64,000 nt of DNA from Epiperipatus broadwayi (lineage: Eukaryota; Onychophora; Udeonychophora; Euonychophora; Peripatidae). Shown here piece after piece: positions 26,596 through 36,580 of the stretch. Where the stretch lies: assembly GCA_028023455.1 (NCBI GenBank), contig JAQFVV010012535.1:2664001-2728000 (forward strand). The letters are read 5' to 3'. Under the pieces are notes generated by a model that saw only the letters and a list, made by a program, of their open reading frames with translations, had not been told where the DNA came from and made no database searches. How positions within the stretch are numbered: position 1 is the stretch's first letter; each line of letters starts with the position of its first letter. A program made the position numbers and the translations under genes.

Positions 26596-26919
26596 TCATG
26601 GTGTTTATAAAATCTCATGTAAAATTGTAAAGCTTCTTACATAGGTATGAGTAATCATCACATCAGTGTTAGGAGAGATGAGCATGCTAATGCAGTTAAA
26701 CCACATTCATCATCATCAGCCCTTTCACTCCATACTATATATTCAGGTCATAAAATTGATTTTTCTAGTATCAGGATCATACCCAGATGTGATAATCTCT
26801 ACCAGTGCAAAATTAGAGAAGCCATTGAGATACTTAAAAGACCAGATTGTATCAATAAGCGAGTTGATACATGCAAACTTCCTACTATTTGGAAAATTTT
26901 TTTTAAAAAACAATTATAA
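26596..26919 (+). pseudogene. PLE GIY-YIG endonuclease (plus arm)
   Basis: A GVYKISCK segment in the first part, a stop and frame disruption near 26645, then SVRRDEHANAVK, LHTIYSGHKIDFSSIRII and a tail with RPDCINKRVD. This order (GVYxIxC, then RxxEHxxA, then HxxxxGHxIDF) is the GIY-YIG nuclease of PLEs. It normally nicks target DNA for priming. Confidence 0.8.
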
Positions 26920-27080
26920 CGTTTTTTTTTCATATCAGTGATTGTAGAGCCTCCACAACCATCTTTCTACTTTTGTCACCCAGTAGATGACTTGTGTGAT
27001 AAAGCCAAAACGCCATTATATCAATATTTAAATTTTTTAACACAGATGAACCCGCAAAATGTCTTTTATATATATAAAAA

Positions 27081-28024
27081 AGACAGAGAAACTAAATGAA
27101 GCCAAGATTTTTTTTAGTAATAAATGATCTTGAGTTACCAAGTTAATATGAAAACGTATGCCAAAATAAAATTAGACTAATAGCACTATGCTAGCTTTTG
27201 ACACATTTTTGTCATGATCATAGTCCAGAATAACATTACCCAATTGGCAGTCCATATATATAGTTATTTGAAAATATGTAAATTTGTGCCAGTATGCAAA
27301 TTATATATTCCATTTCTTTGATTGTGGGAGGCAAGAGACTTTTCTGTTAATTGAATGCTGGTCCCTTGCAATGGTCCATGTTTTCTTTTTTTTTCTATCA
27401 CCTCTTTCTGTTCATATTGTCTTAACATTAGAAGATGAAAACTAGTGACCCAGAGTCATCTTATGTTCAACAAAAATTTATTCATGTTTATGACTTGATT
27501 TTGCTATTTTATATAGGTTGGTGTTTGGGCAATTCTCACTGGCTTATTAGCCCAAGATATACTGTGCTGGAGAGTGGGGCAGGGAAATGAGATTTTATAT
27601 ATAAATTGGAAGGGGGGCATATTCAAAAGAAGGTATAATCTTGGTGTTGTATAGAAAGTTATAGAGAGAGGGAAACAATATAAAACATAATAAAAGTCTC
27701 CATGCAGATTTTTTAGAGTTTTGTTGAAATATGAGATGTATGGAAGGCTGATCCATAGTTTGATCAGATTGATATTATTGAGCAATTTTCTAATGTTCTT
27801 GTAGAATTTTTCTACTATTTTAATTAATTTAATTATTTAATTTTGCATTTTTTTCATATAATAATGAAAAACTCCAAAAATTTGAGTTGAATGGTTTGAC
27901 TCAGCTCAAATTTTTGGAGTATTTGATTAATTTAGTATAATTATATCTTTAATATATAATTCCATGTTAGTTTTTCTGTCTGCCTCATATTTACATAATT
28001 TTCTGTTTCTGTATAACAAATAAT
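27081..28024. other. Interval without gene; one perfect hairpin
   Basis: No coding sequence recognised. A 20-bp stem (27871-27890 against 27901-27920, 19/20 paired, 10-base loop) starts ACTCCAAAAATTTGAG and could be a small foldback remnant. Confidence 0.6.
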
Positions 28025-28239
28025 TTAGACTTGCAATCTTAGATTCGATTGGAACTTTAGAATGGGATGAATGGCTCCTCTTATTTTGTAATCAAGCACA
28101 TCTTTGTTCCTTTGTATACATAAGCCCAAAAAGTTTATGCTTTTATTTGTGTCCTCTTCAGTAATCCATTTGAGCAGAGATGTTTTGTTTAATTTGGCAC
28201 AAGTATTATTGATTTTATGCTCTGTATCACACACACACG

Positions 28240-28240
<1 letters not shown>
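28025..28240 (-). pseudogene. Degraded PLE reverse transcriptase fragment
   Basis: Contains LLKWITEEDTNKSINFLGL, followed by an IQRNKDVLDYKI segment. This matches the post-catalytic part of the fragment at 29373-29681 (LKWIKTDENSMSVQFLDLKI), with FLGL replacing FLDL. It is flanked on its 5' side by (CA)n(TA)n. Only this segment is legible. Confidence 0.55.

Positions 28241-28282
<42 letters not shown>
28228..28282. repeat. (CA)n(TA)n microsatellite
   Basis: A CA tract with one G interruption followed by a TA tract. Confidence 0.95.
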
Positions 28283-28283
<1 letters not shown>

Positions 28284-29335
28284 GGTTTACTAGATGGAGT
28301 TTACCACTAGCTCCTAACAAGATTTACTTATAAGTGCCAACAGAAAAGAATTCAAAATCTCTATCATACTATTCTCATCTCCAGAGCAATTGGTTTCGAG
28401 CTTAATGGCTCACATCAGTGAAGAGTTAAGATTTCAGAAACTCTATTTAAAACTCCAACTCACAGTATTTATTTAATACATTACTATCAGTTTGAAAACT
28501 TGAATTTTTCAGAAATGTAAATTTCTTCAAATCTAGCTTTATAAACCAGATAGCAATATGGATCTGAACTCAATTAAGTTTTACCATATATTAATAGCTA
28601 AAGCAATATTACATTGCAAAAGACTTCAAGGGTATACTTATAATAATTAATAAAACAAATCACAAATTGTTTGTGCTAAAATGTTCAATAAATGGAGCTT
28701 ACCACTAGCTCCAAACAAGTTTTAATTATAAATGCCAACAGAGAAAGAATTCAAAATCTCTATCGTATTATCCTCATTTCCAGACCAATTGGTTTCAAGC
28801 TTAATGGTTCACCTCAGTGAAGAGTTAGGATTTCAGAAACTAGATCTAAAACTAACTCAGAGCACTTAATTAATATGTTAGTATCAGTTTGAAAGTTCAA
28901 ATTTTTTAGAAATGTAAATTTATTCAACTCTAGCTTTACAAACCAGATAGCTATATGGGTCTGAACTCATTTTAGTTTCATCATACATTAATAACTAAAA
29001 CACTTATAATTAAAGCTTGTTGGGAGCTAGTGGGAAGCTCCATCTAGTGAAGATTTTAGCACAAGCTTAAAGGCCAGATGCACAATTTGTGACTTGTTTT
29101 ATTAATTATTATAAGTGTACCTTCGAAGGCTTTTGCAATGTAATATTGCTTTAGCTATTAATATATGGTGAAACTGAACTGAGTTCACACCCATATAGCT
29201 ACCTGGTTAGTAAAGCTAGATTATAAAGATATTTACATTTTTGAGATTTTTGAGTTTTCAAACTGATAGTAACATATTAAATAAGTGCTCTGAGCTGGAT
29301 TTTTAGATCTAGTTTCTTAAATCCTAACTGTAGGA
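28283..29335. repeat. Three copies of a 395-bp repeat, two direct and one inverted
   Basis: Copy 1 (about 28283-28680) and copy 2 (about 28681-29010) are direct repeats beginning TGGAG(T/C)TTACCACTAGCTCC. Copy 3 (about 29010-29335) is inverted, reading GGGAGCTAGTGGGAAGCTCC at its start. The 3' part of the unit carries GTGCTAAAAT. No ORF or transposase; the family is unknown to me. Confidence 0.85.
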
Positions 29336-29372
29336 AGACCCATAGACCAACCATTATCATTTTATAAAATTC

Positions 29373-29681
29373 ATGCTTTTTGTTATATTTGCATATGAAG
29401 AAAATATTTTGAAAAAGAAATATTATCAGAAAAATATTACTTTATACAATCAACATGTTGATGATATTTTTGTTTGTGGAAAGCCAAATGCTATTAATGA
29501 TTTGTTTAATGAATTAAATAATATAAAAGGCTTAAAATGGATTAAAACAGATGAAAATTCAATGAGTGTTCAATTTTTAGATCTCAAGATAACTAGAAAC
29601 AAATATAAACAGGGTAACTATATGACTCTTAAACCAATAGCAAAAAGAGGATATATTCAATATTTGTCTGAAGGTTTATAA
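29373..29681 (+). pseudogene. Older PLE: RT fragment, 5' side of a nested insertion
   Basis: Opens with YYQKNITLYNQHVDDIFV (the HVDD catalytic motif C) and continues to LKWIKTDENSMSVQFLDLKI and KRGYIQYLSEGL, then stops where the inverted PLE pair begins (about 29690). The matching downstream part seems to resume at 34098. It is diverged from the other two PLE families in the window. Confidence 0.7.
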
Positions 29682-29924
29682 TGATGGTATATTATAAGAT
29701 GAGATATGTTGGACTATTTTCATCATTTATGAATGAATGTTGAATGTATAGAAAATTTTAAACTTTATTTAAACTTTACAAATACAAACAACTTGTTAGT
29801 AATAACACTCAAATAGACAATACAGGTTAGTAATTACACAACATTTCGAGTAGTATTATTCTCCACTCTTCTTCAAGTGTTGCTGGCGTATATGCACAGT
29901 GACAATGATTGTTGAATGTTGAAT

Positions 29925-29990
29925 TTAAGGCAAGTGCCTTACCAACTAAGCTATTCTGACAAAGGCAACATATAGTAGAAATTTGATATA
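29925..29990 (-). repeat. tRNA-like segment in left PLE 3' region
   Basis: On the minus strand, AATAGCTTAGTTGGTAAGGC resembles a tRNA D-arm/A box (TAGCNNAGTTGG). It is the inverted counterpart of 33810-33890. The B box is poorly preserved. Confidence 0.55.
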
Positions 29991-30328
29991 TTTATATATG
30001 AGGGTTGGTTCAAATCCTCCTGAGTTCTTCAACTTTCTTTTTTTATATAACAAGGCTAATTATTTTTATTTTATTTTATTTGTTTTTAAGAGCAAGATTA
30101 ATTAGAGGCTTCCATATATTGTGTATTGCCACACTGGGTTGACTTATAAGATTATTTACAATTGTCATATGAGCAGCTTCCTTGAATTTTCTCCTATGCA
30201 TTTTTTACTTCTTTATTCAATATTTTTGTATTTTTCCACTTAAGCATATGGTTATTAGTACATATATCATCTGCTATGGTAGACACATCTGTTTTTACTC
30301 TTGTAACCATTATTTTGTGCTTCTATGA

Positions 30329-31318
30329 TCACTGTTCAACAGTGCGACAGGTCTCACCAAGGTATTTCCTTCCACATTTGCTTGATATTTCAGAGATGCA
30401 GTTTTTGTTTTTCAGCATTTTCATTTTAGGTTTAGTAGAAGTAAGCATTCCTCGAAGTGTGATATGCCTTTGAAAAGCAGTTCTAATGTTATATTGACTG
30501 CAGATTTTCTTAAATTTGTCCACCATTCTTGGTATGTATGGATACACTACCATACCAATAACTGTTTTTTCTTTTGGTGTCTCTCTGTGTTATCTATTGA
30601 AGGTTTTTCTGATAACTGCTGATGGATAACCATTCTTTACAAGCATGTGTTCTATGTGAATTTTTTTCTTTTTCCAAATCACTAGTTTCTGAGCAAACCT
30701 CCTTTGCTCTATTCCATAGTGATATTACAATTTCTTGTTTAGTGCTTCTTGTATGATTGGATGTATATGCCAAGTATTTTCCAGTGTGTGATCATCTTCT
30801 ATACACTGTTGTTTTACTCTGCCCTGAGGGAGTCTTGTCACAAGAACATCTAAGAATGCTAATTTTTGCACTTGTTCTGATTCCATCATGAATTTAATTG
30901 TAGGAGATATGCTGTTAATATGCATCCAGAATGACTGTAATATTACCTCACCATGTGGCCATGCCACAAATGTATCATCAACATATTGAAGCCACACTTT
31001 AGGTGGACATGGAGTAGTATTTATGGCTGTGGTTTAAATTCTTCCATGTAAATGTTGCTGAGCAAGGGTGACAGTGATGATCCCATGGCCATCTCTTGAT
31101 TTTCTTGGAAGAATTCCGAGTTATATTGAAAATATGTTGTTGTTACACAGAATGTTAATAATTCCATTATACTATCAATAGATAGAGCTGTTCTAGTTTA
31201 TAGACTATTATTGTCTTATAATTTTTTTCTTACAATAGACAATGATGTACATTTTGTAAACAGACTTTCCACATCAAAGCTTACCAATATGTCAGTTCTT
31301 TTCATTTTCATGTTATAA
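30329..31318 (-). pseudogene. PLE RT and GIY-YIG, 5'-truncated minus copy
   Basis: Reading leftward: QYVDDTFVAWPHGEV (intact YVDD, near 30990), KLAFLDVLVTRL, then IHPIIQEALNKK. After frameshifts comes the nuclease end, with KICSQYNIRTAFQRHITLRG and CGRKYLGETCRTVEQ (30329-30553). The copy starts within the FDVESL palm motif region and lacks the N-terminal domain. Confidence 0.8.
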
Positions 31319-31376
31319 TATACCATCATTACAAAACTTCAGGCAAATACTAAGTACTAAGTATGCACCCAATGCT

Positions 31377-33520
31377 ATGTTGAAATTTAGACATTATAAA
31401 AAATTATGTCTAAAACTGGCTAAAGTAGAAAATCATTTAACTTTCTCATGCAAATGTAAATCAGAAGGGATCATCCCTAAGGATTTGCAGTTAAAACTTC
31501 CTATTTCCTCCAAGAGAGCTGAGAAAATTATTCAGAGAGCAAATGAGACCTTATTAAGAGAAAGTATAAAGGTTCAGCGGTTTACCAAGTATCAAACATT
31601 GAGGTCTATTAGAAATGTGGAATCATTTCCACAAAACAAAGTTGTAGATGAAGATTTCTCAAGAATTTGTCAAGCAATGAACAGATCATATTGTAAGTTA
31701 CATGGAAGGATAAAAGAACTTCAGAAGAAGAAACTTGTAAATCTACATGGGCAAGTCAAAAGTAATACTGCAACTAGTCTATCCTCATCATCAGTGAAAC
31801 ATCTTAGTTTTAAACAACTTAAAGATTGTGAATTATCAGTTCTTGATAAAGGTTTGAATTTTGCCATTACACCATCTACTGTCTTATTATTGGATATAAT
31901 GGCAGCCACTGATGAGGTGACCCAAGATTTGACTCTAGAAGAAGTGGCAAAGTTATGCTAGAGAGTAAAATGGACACTTGAAAGACATCATATGCACAAG
32001 CAGAAGTCAAACATTTCATGTGATGAGAGGAAAGCTGTTAAATCTCTCAAACAGAATACATTTATAATTATTTTTCCTGCTGACAAAGGTAATACTACAG
32101 TTGTAATGGATAAAACTGATTATGATAACAAAATATAAGGCCTTCTCACAGCAGGCCAATACAAAGAAGTAGCAAAAAATCCAATTCCAAATACAAAGAT
32201 AAAACTACAAGCATTACTCCAGAAGCATCAGAGGTATTTCAGTGATTCAGAAAAAAAATTAACTTCGTATTTCAGCAAGATTCCTCACCTGTATGGACTG
32301 CCTAAAATCCATAAAGACAATGTTTCATTAAGACTTATTGTTAGTTCTAAAAATTCACCATGTCAAAATTTGTCAAGATTTTTTCTCAAAGTTCTTAATC
32401 CATTGGTGTATAGGACACAGTCTTTCGTCGGGAATTCTAAGCACTTTGTAGAATTAGTCAGAAACATGAAAATGGAAAGAACTGACATATTGGCAAGCTT
32501 TGATGTGGAAAGTCTGTTAACAAATGTACCATGTGATGAGGCATTGTCTATTGTAAGAAAAAGGTTATATGATGATAATAGTCTACAAACAAGAACAGCT
32601 CTACCTATTGATAGTATAATGGAATTATCATCATTCTGTGTAACAACAACATACTTTCAATATAACTCAGAATTCTTCCAACAAAATCAAGGGATGGCCA
32701 TGTGATCATCACTGTCACCCTTGCTCAGCCACATTTACATGGACAAACTTGAAACCACAGCCATAAATCCTACTCCATGTCCACCTAAAGTGTGGCTTTG
32801 ATATGTTGATGTTACATTTGTGGTATGGCAACATGGTGAGGTAAAATTACAGTCATTCTGGATGCACATTAACAACATATCTCCTACAATTAAATTTATG
32901 ATGGAATCAGAACAAGAACAAAAATTGGCATTTTTGGATGTTCTTGTGACAAGACTATGTCAGGACAAAGTAAAAATAACCATGTATAGAAAACCAACAC
33001 TCACTGGCAAATACTTGGTGTATACATCCAATCATACAAGAAGCACTAAACAAGAAATTGTACTATCACTATGGAACAGAGCAAAGGAGGTTTGTTCATA
33101 AACAAGTGATTTGGAAAAAAGAAAAGATACACGTAGAACAAATGTTTATGAAGAATGGTTATCCATCAGTAGTCATCAGAAAAAACTTCAATAGACAACA
33201 CAAAGAGACACCAAAAGAGAAAACACTTGTTGGTACGGTAGTGATCTATACATACCAGGAATGGTGGACAAATTAAAGAAAATCTGCAGTCAATATAACA
33301 TTAGAACTGCTTTCCAAAGCCATACCACCCTTCGAGAAATGTTTATTTCTACTAAACCTAAACTGTAAAGACTGAAGAACAAAAACTGTATCTATGAAAT
33401 ACCACATGAATGTGGAAGGAAATACATTGGTGGGACCTGTCGCCCTGTTGAACAGTAATTGAAGGAGCACAAACTAATGGTTAAAAAAGAAAAACAGAAG
33501 TGTATACCATAGCAGATCAT
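31377..33520 (+). pseudogene. PLE RT plus GIY-YIG, near full-length plus copy
   Basis: N-terminal domain at 31377-31961 (194 codons, basic, with SSKRAEKIIQRANETLLR). Then, in the same frame: PADKGNTTVVMDKTDY (about 32080), YGLPKIHKD (about 32293), SFDVESLLTNVP (about 32500), SLSPLLSHIYMDKLE (about 32713), the catalytic site, and KLAFLDVLVTRL (about 32930). Stops interrupt at 31959, about 32137, 32703 and about 32800, and a frameshift lies near 33060. The catalytic motif reads YVDV, so the second Asp is lost. The nuclease segment CGRKYIGGTCRPVEQ (about 33415) ends in LKEHK after a stop. Known PLE order: N-terminal domain, RT, linker, GIY-YIG. Inactive as read. Confidence 0.88.
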
Positions 33521-33809
33521 GTATGTACTAATAACCATATGCTTAAGTGGGGAAATACAAAGATATTGGATAAAGAGAAAAAAATGCATAGAAGAAAATT
33601 CAAGAAAGCTGCTCATATGACAATGCTAAATAATTCTACAAGTCAACCCAGTATGGCAATACATAATATATGAAAGCTTCTAATTAATCTTGCTCTTAAG
33701 GAAAAAATAAAATTAAAATAATCAGCCTCATAAAAAAATTGAAGGACTCAGGAGAATTTGAACCAATCCTCATATATAAATATATCAAATTTCTACTATA
33801 TGTTGCCTT

Positions 33810-33890
33810 TGATAGAATAGCTCAGTTGGTAGAGTGTTTGCCTTAAATTCAATATTCAAGAATCTAAAGGTGTGCATTCAACTTCTAAGT
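33810..33890 (+). repeat. tRNA-like segment in right PLE 3' region
   Basis: TAGCTCAGTTGGTAGAG at 33818-33834 is a near-perfect tRNA A box/D arm. GCATTCAACTTC at 33874-33885 is a weak B box at plausible spacing. The anticodon arm is not clean, so this is not a functional tRNA gene. Its presence near both outer ends of the PLE pair suggests it is part of the element, or an adopted SINE head. Confidence 0.6.
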
Positions 33891-34097
33891 AAACATTGTC
33901 ACTGTGCACATAGGCCAGCAACATCTGAACAAGAGTGGAGAATAATACTACTCAAAACATTGTGTAATTATTAACCTGCATTGTCTATTTGTGTATTATT
34001 ACTAACAAATTGTTTATACTTGGAAAGTTTAAAATTTTCTATACATTCAACATTCATTCATAAATGATGGCAATAGTCCAACACATCACATCTTACA

Positions 34098-34500
34098 TTC
34101 CATATGAATCAAAAGTACCAATGTCACATAAAATGACAGGTTTGAAGTTCTTATTTAGAAATGATAATCTTTGTAAATATGCATCAGATAAAACCAAAAA
34201 TATTGAAATTTATTATAATGAATTGTTAAACATTGGATATAATTATGATTTTGTTTATTATACTGTTAAAAAATTTAATTTTAAATATAAAAATAATATT
34301 AATAATAATGTTAATTCTTTCACCACTTACATTAAATAATAAATAATTCAAAAGATAAGACTTTATTTTCAAATAAAAATTGTATAACTTACCAAGGCAC
34401 ATGTAGGTGTGGCAGTGTATATATTTGGTGCATCGAGGTGCACATTGGAAAAAAGAACAAAGGAGCACGTGTTATTATTAAAAAGGGTTCAAAATACAAA
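34098..34500 (+). pseudogene. Older PLE: RT thumb and GIY-YIG, 3' side of nested insertion
   Basis: 34098-34339 encodes SYIPYESKVPMSHKMTGLKF and a LLNIGYNYDF segment, like the PLE thumb (SxxPxxxKxxxxxxLxxR). About 34385-34480 has SVYIFGASRCTLEKRTKEH, a degraded GIY-YIG (VYxxxCxxCxxxYxxKTxRxxxxRxxEH). Together with 29373-29681 this makes one older element split by 29690-34095. No TSD is resolvable. Confidence 0.55.
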
Positions 34501-34885
34501 ACAAAATTATAAAAGTAATGATAATTTATCAGCTTCTGTCTTTTTATGACCATAATAAATCATATATATATGGTTTTGATTTTAATTATAGTAACATAAA
34601 AATATTGGAAAATGACATAATAATAAAAGAAAAATTAAAGAAGCGATATTAATAAATAAATACAAGCTAGATTTAGTTAATAGGCAAGCAGCAAACATTA
34701 AAATCATGTAATTATGGGAAATCTGACATTTTAAAAGTACCACTTGACAAAAACTACAAAGATAGTTGAAAGCACTTCTAAGTGATGGTTATAGATATAT
34801 TTTTATAAATTTTAAATACTGCAGTTTCTAATATTTATTTATAAATTTGTGTATATTATTTTGAAGAAATACAGACATTGATTTG

Positions 34886-34907
34886 TAATATATATATATA
34901 TATATAT
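34886..34907. repeat. (TA)n tract at LTR boundary
   Basis: TA tract immediately before the TGTGCCAAT start of the next LTR. Confidence 0.9.
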
Positions 34908-36316
34908 TGTGCCAATGCCAAATTGGCACATGTATATAAAATAATTTTGTATAAAAATTATTATCAAAATCTTTCGGAAAAAAGAATTTGAAAGTTACAA
35001 TTAATTACTTTAAAGAGGGGAGAGGGAGTTTTCCTATAAAAAACAAAAAAACAAACTAAGAGTTTCATAAAAGTTAAAGAGTATTATTATTATAAATTAA
35101 AAGTTTAAAAAAATATAAAAATCTCTTTTCATTCCAGTTTATTATAATAGATTATATTAGTGCGTGCGAATGTAAATAAAAGTATGCATGTTAGAATAAT
35201 ATAAAAAAGAAAAATATATATAAGTGAAAGTTAAAAAAGAAATTATATTTGGAAAACACAGCGATGGCTATTAAGTTAAACAAAGACAACACATTTATGA
35301 AAATAAATATTGAAATGAAATGTATTTAAAAACACAGTGGTGAGCTACTAATTAAGGATATAAAAACAACACATTTTGAGATAGCTAATTAATCAATCAT
35401 CAAAAACACGTCATAGGATTAATCTAAAGGAATTTTGACAACACCTATTGCACATTTGCCGGAGGATATTAAAACAAAAACACTTCGCAGGTATAAATAG
35501 ACTTTTTTTTTATTATCGGACAATCAGTTTGAGTTTGCAGTTTCAGTCTAGTTTTGCAGTGTCATTTTTCAGAAATGCAGTGCTGAAAAGCTTTTGGAAA
35601 TATATGCTTGTGCTCCAGCCTTTTTAGTCCAACAAGATCATCAAAACCTGCCTGAGAAATAATGTCTGCATAACAACACAGAAATCCTCCGTCAAGCGTT
35701 CAACTGTCTTCAAAATAAAACAAATGGATCCGCATAAAAATCTCTTCAAGAAACGTCCAAATCTAACCGGTTAGATATAATTCATCAGAAGCAGCAGAAG
35801 TAGCCAATGACAAGAAAAAAAATCCTAGGTATATGTTTTATTATTATCATTTACATGTAGTAGTCACCACTGTAATCCGTACATATTCAAGATTCAAATT
35901 ATATGAACTCTATCATACATAAAATGAACTATTGATATGTGTGCGTGAGTTTCAAATGCTATAAATGCTTTATTATTATGTTTGCGAATGTGAGATAATT
36001 TAAAATGTCAAAGATTATTTTTGCTTTTTTCATAAAATATACTATCATGTGTTAATTTAAAAAATGTGCGTGTGTTAAAATTGGATTTATAAAATGTTTA
36101 TAATGCGTTTATGTTAGTTAGTAAATTATCTTTAAACTTAATTAATGTTGATTAAAATAAATTGTCTTTAAATTCAAACTTTATCTGTCGGTCAATTCTT
36201 TTTATCAATCTCTTCTTACCAATATTTTATCATGGATTAAAATTAGACTGGGCTAGTTAAGGGAATTGTTTCGAGCGCTGGATTATGAGCCTACTGCCCG
36301 AATATGTTAGTCTTCA
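34908..36316 (+). mobile_element. Putative LTR of a further element (E7), with PBS
   Basis: Starts TGTGCCAATGCC with an immediate hairpin (TGTGCCAAT/TTGGCACA) after a (TA)n tract. It contains a TATA box (TATAAATA at 35492-35499). It ends near TCTTCA, seven bases before TGGCGCCCCAGGG (36324), a PBS-like motif. No second LTR copy was found in the window, so boundaries are inferred. The leader continues to 36580, where E2 is inserted. No gag or pol seen. Confidence 0.5.
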
Positions 36317-36323
36317 AACTAGC

Positions 36324-36341
36324 TGGCGCCCCAGGGTTTAC
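36324..36341 (+). promoter_or_regulatory. PBS-like motif of E7
   Basis: TGGCGCCCCAGGGTTTACCC resembles a tRNA-Lys-type PBS over its first nine bases. Confidence 0.45.
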
Positions 36342-36580
36342 CCCAAAACAAATAAAGTATTTGGATAGTAGGGGTTTGAATCTAGCAGCCAAGATGGGCC
36401 ATTGTTGATAGTTAAAGCTATTAATAAGATCTCCCATTTTGCTCGAACGTGCCGGTTCGTTCACGTAACCTTTATAATATTATAAATGTATTATGAAGGA
36501 CTTTGAAACTGGCCAAAAGTTATATATACGTATAAGTAGGTGGTTTCAGCGGTTCGACCCGGTACAATATATATATATAT

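Larger units (their letters stand above)
24881..27080. mobile_element. Penelope-like element, head-to-head pair of 5'-truncated copies
   Basis: A minus copy (24881 to about 25990) and a plus copy (about 26008 to 27080) form a 1.1-kb-arm inverted repeat. Both begin at the RT catalytic motif (RYIDDTFVIW in the plus copy) and run outward through the RT thumb to a GIY-YIG nuclease and a short 3' region. The junction is around 25990-26010. PLEs encode an RT fused to a GIY-YIG endonuclease and are known for partial and inverted copies. Neither copy could be active. Confidence 0.85.
29690..34095. mobile_element. Second head-to-head Penelope-like pair
   Basis: The outer ends are inverted repeats: the ATGTTGGACTATTTTCATCA region at about 29705 is complementary to 34064-34083. 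The left (minus) copy is 5'-truncated at about 31320, inside the RT fingers/palm. The right (plus) copy is near full-length from about 31325. Both carry the RT thumb, GIY-YIG nuclease and a 3' region with a tRNA-like segment. The pair appears to interrupt an older PLE. Confidence 0.8.
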
